NCBI GenBank assembly: GCA_946550725.1
Contig: CAMNQX010000016.1
Coordinates: forward strand, 1 to 44,303
Direction of reading: 5' to 3'
Length of the DNA: 44,303 bases
Source of the DNA: an uncultured Clostridia bacterium
GTDB lineage: Bacteria; Bacillota; Clostridia; Oscillospirales; Oscillospiraceae
Part shown: piece after piece, positions 21,765 through 29,434 of the stretch
Position numbering within the stretch: the first letter of the stretch is position 1
Layout of the letters: each line of letters opens with the position of its first letter
Notes under the pieces: model-generated
What the model was told of the DNA's origin: nothing
The model's input: only the letters and a program-made list of their open reading frames with translations
Database searches by the model: none
Program-made: the position numbers and the translations under genes

Positions 21765-22799
21765 ATGACACTGCAGGAACTGGGCGTCACCGTCGGGTCC
21801 CTCCCCTCCGGTCCCAAAGGCTCCATCTGCGATGTGGCCGGGGTGAAGGTGGGCCATGTGACACTGAATAACGAGCGTTTTCACACCGGGGTGACGGTGG
21901 TCCTCCCCGGTGTGGAAAACCCTTTTCTCCATAAGCCCCCAGCGGGGGTGTGCGCCTACAACGGCTTCGGCAAGACGGCGGGGCTGATGCAGCTCCAGGA
22001 GCTGGGCCGCATCGAGACCCCCATCGCCCTCACCGGGACGCTGAACGTGGGCAAGGTCCACGACGCCTTGGTGGGCTGGACTTTGGCCAAATGCGCCGCG
22101 GACGGCCACCCTGACGTGCGCTCCATCAACCCCATCGTGTGCGAGTGCAACGACGGCACCCTCAGCGACATCCGCTCCCGCCCCATTGGCGAAAAGGAGG
22201 TGCTGGAGGCGCTTGCCAGCGCCTCGGACGCCTGCGCCGAGGGCTGCGTGGGCGCGGGGGCCGGGATGATCTGCCACGACCTCAAGGGCGGCATTGGCAC
22301 CGCCTCCCGCACCATGGAGTTTGGCGGCAAAACGTATACTTTGGGCGTTTTGGCCCAGACCAACCACGGCTCGCTGAAGGACCTGACCATCGGCGGGCGG
22401 CACGTCGGCCCCCGTCTGGCGGAGTTGACCGGACGGCACGAGCCGGACAAAGGCTCGTGCATCATGATCGTGGCCACCGACCTGCCCCTGGATTCCCGTC
22501 AGCTCTCCCGGGTGGCCAAGCGGTGCTCGGTGGGGTTGGCCCGGCTGGGGTCCTATATCGGCCACGGCAGCGGCGAGGTGTTTGTCGCCTTCTCCACCGC
22601 CAACCTCTATGAGGAGCTGGACAAAACGCCCATCGTCCCCACCCTGTCCTTCCGGGAGGACGACATGGACCTCCCCTTCCGGGCCGCCGCCGAGTGTGCC
22701 GAGGAGGCCGTCCTGCGTTCCATGCTGGCCGCCCAGACCACCGTGGGCTGGCAGGGCACGAAAATCTACGCTCTCTCTGACCTGTGGGGGAAAATTTAG
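21765..22799 (+). CDS. P1 family (S58, DmpA-like) peptidase / L-aminopeptidase
   Basis: A 344-residue Ntn-type hydrolase of the DmpA/BapA group. These self-cleave before a serine that becomes the nucleophile and release N-terminal residues or cleave beta-peptides. Signatures: SICDVAGVKVGHVTL, VCAYNGFGKTAGLMQLQELG, VGAGAGMICHDLKGGIGTASR, the cleavage site KGS near Ser231 followed by CIMIVATDLPLDSRQLSRVAKR, and GHGSGEVFVAFST. Predicted chains are about 230 and 114 residues. No signal peptide is seen, so it is cytoplasmic. TGAGATG joins it to the upstream membrane protein and there is no good ribosome site of its own, implying translational coupling. Confidence 0.9.
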   Translation: MTLQELGVTVGSLPSGPKGSICDVAGVKVGHVTLNNERFHTGVTVVLPGVENPFLHKPPAGVCAYNGFGKTAGLMQLQELGRIETPIALTGTLNVGKVHDALVGWTLAKCAADGHPDVRSINPIVCECNDGTLSDIRSRPIGEKEVLEALASASDACAEGCVGAGAGMICHDLKGGIGTASRTMEFGGKTYTLGVLAQTNHGSLKDLTIGGRHVGPRLAELTGRHEPDKGSCIMIVATDLPLDSRQLSRVAKRCSVGLARLGSYIGHGSGEVFVAFSTANLYEELDKTPIVPTLSFREDDMDLPFRAAAECAEEAVLRSMLAAQTTVGWQGTKIYALSDLWGKI

Positions 22800-22809
22800 A
22801 TTTTCCCTC

Positions 22810-22838
22810 TTGCTTTTTATTTAGGGGTATGCTATACT
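22810..22838 (+). promoter_or_regulatory. SigA-type promoter of the DUF1385-prmC-recA run
   Basis: TTGCTT (22810-22815), a 17-nt spacer, then TATACT (22833-22838), about 45 nt before the DUF1385 start codon. Confidence 0.75.
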
Positions 22839-22882
22839 GCCGATGGATTGAAACATTTGTTCGCAGTAAAAGGAGCGAAACT

Positions 22883-23851
22883 ATGTCCGAAGAAAAGAAT
22901 TGTTGTCCCAAGTTCAAAACCACCTGCGGCGGGCAGGCCCTCATTGAGGGCATCATGATGCGCGGACCGGAAAAGGAGGCCGTCGTGGTGCGCAAGCCCG
23001 ACGGCGAGCTTGAGGTCAAGGTGGAGCCGCTGAAGCTGGTCAAGACCCGCCACCCGTGGATGGGCCTGCCCTTCATCCGGGGACCGATCAACTTTATCGA
23101 CTCCATGATCCACGGGGTGAAGGCGCTGATGTTCTCCGCCGAGTTCTACCCCGACGACGAGGAGGAGGAAGCGGAGGAGCCGTCCAAGATGGACGCCTGG
23201 CTGGAAAAGCACTTGGGCAGCGAGAAGGCCATGAACGTGGTGGTCACCCTGTCGGTGATCCTGGGCCTGGGCTTCTCCATTTTGCTGTTTTTCATCCTCC
23301 CCACCCTCATCACCGGCCTGCTGACCCGGTTCATCGGCAGCCGGCTGGTTTTGAGCCTCATCGAGGGTCTGGTGCGCATGGTCATCTTCTTTGGCTACAT
23401 CGTTTTGATGTCCAAGCTGAAGGACATGAAGCGGGTGTTCCGCTACCACGGCGCGGAGCACCAGACCATCTTTTGCTATGAAAACGGTCTGCCGCTGACG
23501 GTGGAAAACGTCCGGCGGATGCCCCGGCACCACCCCCGCTGCGGCACCAGCTTTCTCTTCGTCATCATGGCGGTGGCCATCGTGATCCACGCTGTTCTGG
23601 GTGTAGGCTGGGACAACACCTGGCTGCGGCTGGGGGTGCGGCTGTTGAGCCTTCCCCTCATCGTGTCCATTACCTACGAGATCAACCGTTTTGTGGGCCG
23701 TCATGACAACTGGCTGACGAAGATCCTCACCGCGCCGGGGCTGTGGCTCCAAAACTGGACCACCGCCGAGCCGGACGACACCATGATCGAGGTGGGCATC
23801 CGCGCGCTCAGCGAGGTACTGCCCGAGGAAGAGGGAGCTGACGCTTGGTAA
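22883..23851 (+). CDS. DUF1385 integral membrane protein
   Basis: A 322-residue protein with the DUF1385 opening CGGQALIEGIMMRGPEKEAVVVR. It has an acidic loop (EEEEAEEPS), four or more membrane helices (VVVTLSVILGLGFSILLFFILPTLITGLL, LIEGLVRMVIFFGYIVLM, FLFVIMAVAIVIHAVLGV, LLSLPLIVSITYEI) and conserved polar patches YHGAEHQTIFCYE and HPRCGTSF. Function is unknown. In many Firmicutes it is encoded immediately before prmC, as here. Start ATG 22883 follows AAAGGAG; the longer frame upstream crosses the promoter. The short spacer to prmC contains only a small GC-rich inverted repeat and a ribosome site. Confidence 0.9.
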   Translation: MSEEKNCCPKFKTTCGGQALIEGIMMRGPEKEAVVVRKPDGELEVKVEPLKLVKTRHPWMGLPFIRGPINFIDSMIHGVKALMFSAEFYPDDEEEEAEEPSKMDAWLEKHLGSEKAMNVVVTLSVILGLGFSILLFFILPTLITGLLTRFIGSRLVLSLIEGLVRMVIFFGYIVLMSKLKDMKRVFRYHGAEHQTIFCYENGLPLTVENVRRMPRHHPRCGTSFLFVIMAVAIVIHAVLGVGWDNTWLRLGVRLLSLPLIVSITYEINRFVGRHDNWLTKILTAPGLWLQNWTTAEPDDTMIEVGIRALSEVLPEEEGADAW

Positions 23852-23908
23852 TGGCGAAGCGCGACTCATAGACGCGCAAGGAGCATCTGAGCGGAGCGAG
23901 GTGACGAC

Positions 23909-24766
23909 ATGGCTGCGACTTACAACAACCTATATCTGGACGCCCGGCGGGCCTTGAAGGCCGCCGGGAGCGACAACGCCCAGCTGGAGGCCCAGGAGCT
24001 GTTGTGCTTCGCCTCAGGCAAGGGCCGTCAGGAGCTGCTGCGGGATATGTCCCTCTACGCTGCCGCTCCCATTACAGAGCGGTTTGAGGGGCTGATGAAG
24101 CGGCGGCTGGCCGGGGAACCGGTGGCGTACCTCATTGGGGAGTGGGACTTTTACGGCATGACGCTGGACATCTCTCCCGACGTGCTGGTGCCCCGGGACG
24201 ACACGGAGATCCTGGCCCGTCAGGCCATTGAACGGGCCTCCGCCTATTCCGAGGAGGTCCGGGTCCTGGACCTGTGCGCCGGGAGCGGCTGCGTGGGTCT
24301 GGCCATCGCCAAACACTGCCCCAACGCCCGCGTGCTGCTGGGGGATGTCTCCGAGGGCGCGCTGCGCGTCTGCCGTCAAAATACCCGCCGCCACGGCTTG
24401 ACCTCTCAGGTCTCCGCCTGTCAGGTGGACGCCCTGGAAAAGCCCAGCTCCGCCCTGTGGGATTTCGATGTGATCGCCTCCAACCCGCCCTATATCCCCA
24501 CCGGAGAGCTGGACACGCTGGAGGTGAGCAGGTTTGAACCTCGTCTGGCTCTGGACGGCGGCACGGACGGTCTGGACTTTTACCGGGCCATCACCGAAAA
24601 ATGGGCTTCCTCCCTCCGTCCGGGGGGCTGGCTGATCTGTGAGGTAGGGATCGGCCAGGTGGGCAAGGTGGAGGAGCTGTTCTACCGCCACGGTTTCAAG
24701 GACATCCAGACCTATCAGGACACCGGCGAGGTTTGGCGGGTCGTGGAAGGAAGACGGGAGGGGTGA
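23909..24766 (+). CDS. prmC: Peptide chain release factor N5-glutamine methyltransferase
   Basis: A 285-residue SAM-dependent enzyme that methylates the GGQ glutamine of release factors RF1 and RF2 and so speeds translation termination. An N-terminal helical substrate-recognition domain (about 1-85) precedes the Rossmann domain: SAM motif VLDLCAGSGCVGLAIAK (about 115-131), GDVSEGAL and the catalytic NPPY in DVIASNPPYIPT (about 192). Length is normal. GAGGTGACGAC precedes the ATG. It is followed 49 nt later by recA with no terminator, so probably one transcript. Confidence 0.95.
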   Translation: MAATYNNLYLDARRALKAAGSDNAQLEAQELLCFASGKGRQELLRDMSLYAAAPITERFEGLMKRRLAGEPVAYLIGEWDFYGMTLDISPDVLVPRDDTEILARQAIERASAYSEEVRVLDLCAGSGCVGLAIAKHCPNARVLLGDVSEGALRVCRQNTRRHGLTSQVSACQVDALEKPSSALWDFDVIASNPPYIPTGELDTLEVSRFEPRLALDGGTDGLDFYRAITEKWASSLRPGGWLICEVGIGQVGKVEELFYRHGFKDIQTYQDTGEVWRVVEGRREG

Positions 24767-24815
24767 GCGCGCCGCGCCGCCCGTGATGTGATATCAACAT
24801 AGGAGGGTTTAACTC

Positions 24816-25922
24816 ATGGCTGACAAGAAAAAGACCGTCCCCACCGCCGCCCCCGCGGCGGACCGCCGCAAGGCGCTGGAGACCGCCATCGCGCAGATCG
24901 AAAAGGACTACGGCAAAGGCTCCATCATGCGTCTGGGGGAGAACGAGCACGTGGTGGTGGACTCCATCCCCACCGGTTCCCTGTCCCTGGACCTGGCTCT
25001 GGGCATCGGCGGCGTTCCCAAGGGGCGCATCATCGAGGTCTACGGCCCCGAGTCCTCCGGCAAGACCACTTTGGCCCTCCACATCGTGGCCGAGAGCCAG
25101 AAGCGGGGCGGCGAGGTGGCCTATGTGGATGCGGAGCACGCCATGGACCCCAGCTACGCCCGGGCCTTGGGCGTAGACATCGACTCCATGCTCATCTCCC
25201 AGCCGGACACCGGCGAGGACGCGCTGCAGATCGTGGAAATGCTGGTGCGCTCCGGCGCGGTGGACGTGGTGGTGGTGGACTCCGTGGCCGCTCTGGTCCC
25301 CCGTGCGGAGATCGAGGGCGACATGGGCGACAGCCATGTGGGCCTGCTGGCCCGGCTCATGTCCCAGGCGCTGCGCAAGCTGGCCGGCTCCATCGCCAAG
25401 ACCAACTGCATCGTCATCTTTATCAACCAGCTCCGGGAGAAGGTGGGCGTAGTCTACGGCAACCCGGAGGTCACCACCGGCGGCCGGGCGCTGAAATTCT
25501 ATTCCTCCGTCCGCATCGACGTGCGCCGTATTGAGAGCATCAAGGCCGGCGGCGAGGTCATCGGCAACCGCACCCGGGCCAAGGTGGTCAAGAATAAGGT
25601 GGCTCCCCCCTTCAAGGAGGCGGAATTCGACATTATGTACGGCGAGGGCATCTCCAAGGTCGGCGAGCTAGTGGACCTGGGAGTAAAGCTGGACCTGGTG
25701 CAGAAATCCGGCTCCTGGTTCGCCATGGGTGAGACCCGTATTGGCCAGGGCCGGGACGCCGCCAAGCAGTATTTGAAGGACACCCCCGAGGCGGCGGAGG
25801 CGCTGGAGGCGGAGATCCGCAAGAACGCCTACAAGCTCATGGGTTCTCAGGAGCGGGTGGCCGCCAAGGCAGCGGGCCGCGCCGTGGACATTTCCGCCGA
25901 CGATCTGGACGATGCGGATTGA
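24816..25922 (+). CDS. recA: Recombinase A
   Basis: A 368-residue DNA strand-exchange ATPase for homologous recombination and SOS induction. Walker [10 protein letters not shown] (about 74-82), Walker [11 protein letters not shown], the L1 and L2 DNA-binding loops and the [30 protein letters not shown] block are all intact. The usual acidic C-terminus is present ([11 protein letters not shown]). AGGAGG lies 9 nt before the ATG. I found no GAAC-N4-GTTC LexA box in the 49-nt gap upstream, so damage induction, if any, must act at a more distant promoter. It overlaps recX by 11 nt. Confidence 0.98.
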   Translation: MADKKKTVPTAAPAADRRKALETAIAQIEKDYGKGSIMRLGENEHVVVDSIPTGSLSLDLALGIGGVPKGRIIEVYGPESSGKTTLALHIVAESQKRGGEVAYVDAEHAMDPSYARALGVDIDSMLISQPDTGEDALQIVEMLVRSGAVDVVVVDSVAALVPRAEIEGDMGDSHVGLLARLMSQALRKLAGSIAKTNCIVIFINQLREKVGVVYGNPEVTTGGRALKFYSSVRIDVRRIESIKAGGEVIGNRTRAKVVKNKVAPPFKEAEFDIMYGEGISKVGELVDLGVKLDLVQKSGSWFAMGETRIGQGRDAAKQYLKDTPEAAEALEAEIRKNAYKLMGSQERVAAKAAGRAVDISADDLDDAD

Positions 25923-26553
25923 GTCCCTGACCCCTTCCCAGAAGGTCCAGGGCCGGTGGATCGCCGTCTTTGCCGACGGCTCCAAGCTGAAGCTCACGGA
26001 CCGGGAAATGGTGGACTTTGCCCTTTACGCCGGGCTGGACGTGCCTGAGGCGGCCATGGAGCAGCTCAGGGACGCCGCCGGGGAATCGGCGGCCCGGCGG
26101 CGGGCGGCCAACATCCTCTCCGCCCGCCCGCTCAGCCGCAGGGAACTGGAAAAGCGGCTGACGGAAAAGGGGGAGACCCCCGCCCATGCCGCCGCCGCGG
26201 CGGACTACATGGAGCACTTGGGCTATCTCAACGACGAAGCCTACGCCAAGATGCTGGCGGAGCACTACGCCGCCAAGGGCTACGGCCCCCGGAAGGTGCG
26301 GGACGAGCTGTACCGCCGGGGGGTGCCCCGGGAGTTTTGGGACGGGGCCTTAGAGGGTCTGGGGGAGCCGGACGACGCGCTGGACGTGCTGGTGGCGGCC
26401 AAGCTGCGCTCCACCCCCCACCCGGACCGGGCGGCGCTGAAAAAGGTCAGCGATGCGCTGGCCCGCAGAGGGTACGGCTGGAGCGACATTTCAGCCGCCA
26501 TCCGCCGCTATCAGCGGGAACATGAGGTGGAATGGGAGGACGAGGAATTTTGA
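25912..26553 (+). CDS. recX: RecA regulatory protein RecX
   Basis: A 213-residue, mostly helical RecX-family modulator that restrains RecA filaments. The three-helix repeats are visible: [20 protein letters not shown] (about 62-81), [40 protein letters not shown] (about 99-138) and [25 protein letters not shown] 25912 lies inside the 3' end of recA (11-nt overlap) without a good ribosome site, so its translation depends on recA. Its stop overlaps the rimO start by 3 nt. Confidence 0.93.
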   Translation: MRIESLTPSQKVQGRWIAVFADGSKLKLTDREMVDFALYAGLDVPEAAMEQLRDAAGESAARRRAANILSARPLSRRELEKRLTEKGETPAHAAAAADYMEHLGYLNDEAYAKMLAEHYAAKGYGPRKVRDELYRRGVPREFWDGALEGLGEPDDALDVLVAAKLRSTPHPDRAALKKVSDALARRGYGWSDISAAIRRYQREHEVEWEDEEF

Positions 26554-27869
26554 AGATCGCGTTTATTTCCCTGGGGTGCGCCAAAAACCTGGTGAACAGC
26601 GAGCAGATGATGGCGCTGTGCGTCAAAGGCGGCCACACCCTGGTGGACAGCCCCGACGGGGCGGACGTGGCGGTGGTGAACACCTGCGGCTTCATTGACT
26701 CCGCCAAGAGCGAGGCCATCGACCAGATCTTAGCCTTGGCGGCTCTGAAGGACGAAGGACGGCTGGGCAAGATCCTGGTGGCCGGGTGTCTCTCCCAGCG
26801 GTACCGGGACGAGATGCTGGAGGAGCTGCCCGAGATCGACGGTCTGCTGGGCACCGGGAGCTACACCGACATTTTAGAGGCCCTGGACGCCATGGCGGCG
26901 GGCGACGTGCCCACCTATTTTGGCGACATCCATCATACCATTGAGGACGGGGAGCGGCTGGTCACCAAGCCCCTCTACTCCGCCTATCTGAAGATCGCCG
27001 AGGGGTGCGACAACCGCTGCGCCTACTGCGTCATTCCCTCCCTCCGGGGCAAATACCGCTCCCGGACGGTGGAGTCCCTGGTGGCCGAGGCGAAGTCTCT
27101 GGCCGACCAGGGCACCAAGGAGCTGATCGTGGTGGCCCAGGACATCACCCGCTACGGCCTGGACCTCACCGGCAAGCGGATGCTGCCCCAGCTGTTGACG
27201 GAATTATGTAAACTCCCCTTCCGCTGGATCCGGCTCCACTACCTCTACCCCGACGAATTCACCGACGAGCTGATCGACGTTATCGCCAGGGAGCCGAAAA
27301 TTTTGAAGTACCTGGATATCCCCATCCAGCACGCCAACGACAAACTGCTGCGGACTATGAACCGCCGGGGAACAAAGGCGGAGATCATGGCCCTTTTTGA
27401 GAAGCTGCGCGCCAAAATTCCCGGTCTGGTCATCCGCACCTCCCTCATCACGGGGCTTCCCGGCGAGGGAGAGGCGGAGTTTGAGGAGCTGTGCGAGTTC
27501 CTGCGCTGGGCCAAGCTGGAGCGGGCGGGCATCTTCCCCTTCTCCCCCCAGGAGGGCACCCCGGCCTTTGATATGCCGAATCAGGTGGACGAGGAGGAGG
27601 CTGCGCGGCGGGCGGAGCTGCTGGTGGAGCTGCAAAGCCGCATTATGGACGGGTACAACGAAGCCCGGCTGGGCGGCGCGCTGGAGGTGCTGTGCGAGGG
27701 CTTTGACGACAACGCCGGGTGCTATGTGGGCCGCAGCTACGCCGACTCTCCCGACGTGGATGGCCACGTCTACTTCACCGCCGCCGGGAAAGTCCCGGCG
27801 GGCGAATTTGTCCAGGTTCGTATCACCGGAGTCACGGACGGCGACCTTATGGGAGAAATGGAGGACTAA
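26550..27869 (+). CDS. rimO: Ribosomal protein S12 methylthiotransferase
   Basis: About 439 residues. A radical-SAM enzyme with two [4Fe-4S] clusters that adds a methylthio group to Asp of ribosomal protein S12. Order: UPF0004 domain with SLGCAKNLVNSE, NTCGF and AGCLSQRY cysteines; radical-SAM motif CDNRCAYCVIPSLRGKYRSR (about 150-170); and a C-terminal TRAM domain. TTG 26550 is the start: it yields the canonical [13 protein letters not shown], follows GAGGA and overlaps the recX stop (TTGA). The ATG six codons earlier is less likely. TTATGTNAAC at 27204-27213 forces TTA-TGT-AAA codons. Confidence 0.95.
   Translation: MKIAFISLGCAKNLVNSEQMMALCVKGGHTLVDSPDGADVAVVNTCGFIDSAKSEAIDQILALAALKDEGRLGKILVAGCLSQRYRDEMLEELPEIDGLLGTGSYTDILEALDAMAAGDVPTYFGDIHHTIEDGERLVTKPLYSAYLKIAEGCDNRCAYCVIPSLRGKYRSRTVESLVAEAKSLADQGTKELIVVAQDITRYGLDLTGKRMLPQLLTELCKLPFRWIRLHYLYPDEFTDELIDVIAREPKILKYLDIPIQHANDKLLRTMNRRGTKAEIMALFEKLRAKIPGLVIRTSLITGLPGEGEAEFEELCEFLRWAKLERAGIFPFSPQEGTPAFDMPNQVDEEEAARRAELLVELQSRIMDGYNEARLGGALEVLCEGFDDNAGCYVGRSYADSPDVDGHVYFTAAGKVPAGEFVQVRITGVTDGDLMGEMED
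27204..27213 (+). repeat. Dispersed motif TTATGTNAAC, copy 8
   Basis: TTATGTAAAC inside rimO, read in a third frame (L-C-K). Confidence 0.6.
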
Positions 27870-27872
27870 ACC

Positions 27873-28424
27873 ATGAATTTACCCAACAAATTGACCCTTT
27901 TGCGCGTTCTTCTGGTGCCTGTGTTCATCGTGCTGACCTACCTCCCCTTCCCGGGGCATATGTACGCCGCCCTGGCGGTGTTCATCCTGGCCAGCCTTAC
28001 GGACTTTTTGGACGGATATCTGGCCAGAAAGCTGAATTTGATCACCGACTTCGGCAAATTTATGGACTCGCTGGCGGACAAGATCCTGGTGCTGGCCGCC
28101 CTGATCTGGCTGGTGGAGGCGGACATCATGCCCGGCTGGTGCCTGTTCGTCGTCATGGCCCGGGAGTTTGCCGTCTCCGGTCTGCGCATGGTGGCCGCCA
28201 ACACCGGGCGGGTCATCGCCGCCGGGTGGTCGGGGAAGGTCAAGACCGCCTCCACCATGGTGTGCATCTGCCTCATCATGCTGCTCTTTGAAATGTCCTT
28301 CCTCCCCGCCAATCTCCTGCAGGGCGTTGAGACCGCCTGCGTGGTGGTCATCCTGGTCACCACCATCTACTCCGGCATCGAGTATTTTGTGAAGAACAAG
28401 GACGTGTTCAAAGGTCAAATGTAA
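27873..28424 (+). CDS. pgsA: CDP-diacylglycerol--glycerol-3-phosphate 3-phosphatidyltransferase
   Basis: A 183-residue membrane enzyme making phosphatidylglycerol phosphate, the first step to phosphatidylglycerol and cardiolipin. The CDP-alcohol phosphotransferase motif is complete: TDFLDGYLARKLNLITDFGK followed by FMDSLADK (about 45-70), with the catalytic aspartates. Five or so helices follow. GGAGG lies 8 nt before the ATG, inside the rimO 3' end; the gap to rimO is 3 nt. The rimO-pgsA order with recA nearby is common in Firmicutes; cinA, often between pgsA and recA, is absent here. Confidence 0.95.
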   Translation: MNLPNKLTLLRVLLVPVFIVLTYLPFPGHMYAALAVFILASLTDFLDGYLARKLNLITDFGKFMDSLADKILVLAALIWLVEADIMPGWCLFVVMAREFAVSGLRMVAANTGRVIAAGWSGKVKTASTMVCICLIMLLFEMSFLPANLLQGVETACVVVILVTTIYSGIEYFVKNKDVFKGQM

Positions 28425-28432
28425 CCGGATCC

Positions 28433-28472
28433 GCAAAAAGAGAGCGTGGCGCGTGCCACGCTCTCTTTTTGC
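28433..28472. terminator. Bidirectional terminator after pgsA
   Basis: An 18-bp perfect stem (28433-28450 with 28455-28472), GCAAAAAGAGAGCGTGGC, loop GCGT. The arms supply an A-run and a T-run, so it works for both convergent genes. Confidence 0.92.
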
Positions 28473-28483
28473 GCTTTTGGGAT

Positions 28484-29434
28484 CTAGGGTTCCACCGCCG
28501 CCGCCAGAATAGCCAGCAGACTGAAGGCGTTTTCAAACGACCGCATGACCACCGGCGTCCCCTCCGCGACGGTGAAGGCCAGCTCCAAGCTGTTACTCTC
28601 TCCCCACTCCAGCTCCAGCCGGGGCGACGGCTCGGCCGGGTCGCCCAGGTCCAGCAGGAAATGCCCTCCGGCCGCAAGGCCGAACTCCAAGGACATCATC
28701 CGCTTCTCTTCGTCCAGATGAAAGATGACCGAGGATGACACCCTGTCTGACTCCGCCGTCTTGTCGAAGGTGAGGACAAAGCCGTCGTCCACCTTCTCCA
28801 CCGTGGCGGGCGCGTCAGCCAGCAGGGCCTTCATTTCCTTGATCTCATCGGCGAAACCCAGATCATGGACCTGGGCCAGCTCGGCGCACAGGTCATCCAC
28901 GGTCTGCTGGACCTCCTCCAGCTTCCCGTCGGCGAAATACCAGTCCGTCAGCTCCTCCCCCGCCGTCTCCACGGCCTGGGCACGGAGGTCGCGGGTCAGG
29001 TCCACGCCATACCATCCCTCTCCCAGAACGTCGGGCAGGCGAATGGCGGCGGCATTCTTATTTATGTAAACTTCCAGATCGGTGGAGCCTTCCTCGTAGC
29101 CCAGGGTGAAATCGGTGAGGGACAGGGCAAGTCCGTCCTCATCCGCCTGCAGATTCAGGTTGCCTGACACGCCGAAGTGGACGCCGTCCACCTCCCCCTG
29201 TCCCAGCACCCCCAGCGTCACGGGGTTCGGAAGGGCCGGAAGGCCGTCCACCGCCTCCCGGGCGGCGGCATAGGGGTCGGGAATGGCGGGGCGGGTAAGG
29301 AAATACACCGCTGCCCCAATGGCAGCTGCTGCCACTACGGCGGCGATCACCGCGGGGATGAGCCACCCGCGCCGCTTCTTGGTCTCCGTCTGGTTTTCTT
29401 GCGTCAGGTTTTCTTCCATCAGCTTTTCTTCCAT
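28484..29434 (-). CDS. Membrane-anchored extracellular protein of unknown function, rodA operon
   Basis: A 316-residue protein. A charged cytoplasmic head (MEEKLMEENLTQENQTETKKRR) precedes one membrane helix (about 23-47, GWLIPAVIAAVVAAAAIGAAVYFL). An extracellular beta-rich domain follows (VDGVHFGVSGNLNLQADEDG, DLEVYINKNAAAIRLPDVLGEGWYGVDL, VFHLDEEKRMMSLEF region). The layout resembles lipid- or substrate-carrier-like folds, but I recognise no family. Its ATG overlaps the stop of the preceding gene (TGATG), with GGAGGGG upstream. It is the third gene after rodA. A TTATGTNAAC copy (29062-29071) encodes V-Y-I-N with rare ATA and AAT codons. Confidence 0.75.
   Translation of the reverse strand: MEEKLMEENLTQENQTETKKRRGWLIPAVIAAVVAAAAIGAAVYFLTRPAIPDPYAAAREAVDGLPALPNPVTLGVLGQGEVDGVHFGVSGNLNLQADEDGLALSLTDFTLGYEEGSTDLEVYINKNAAAIRLPDVLGEGWYGVDLTRDLRAQAVETAGEELTDWYFADGKLEEVQQTVDDLCAELAQVHDLGFADEIKEMKALLADAPATVEKVDDGFVLTFDKTAESDRVSSSVIFHLDEEKRMMSLEFGLAAGGHFLLDLGDPAEPSPRLELEWGESNSLELAFTVAEGTPVVMRSFENAFSLLAILAAAVEP
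29062..29071 (+). repeat. Dispersed motif TTATGTNAAC, copy 9
   Basis: TTATGTAAAC, antisense in the third gene of the rodA operon, which reads V-Y-I-N as in copy 6. Confidence 0.6.

Noticed and set aside
24767-24815. SOS (LexA) box before recA
   Set aside because: No GAAC-N4-GTTC or near match is visible in the gap; only a ribosome site.
3093-29071. TTATGTNAAC copies as DnaA boxes, parS or catabolite-repression sites
   Set aside because: The sequence differs from TTATCCACA, TGTTCCACGTGAAACA and cre patterns at key positions, and copies lie mostly deep inside genes.
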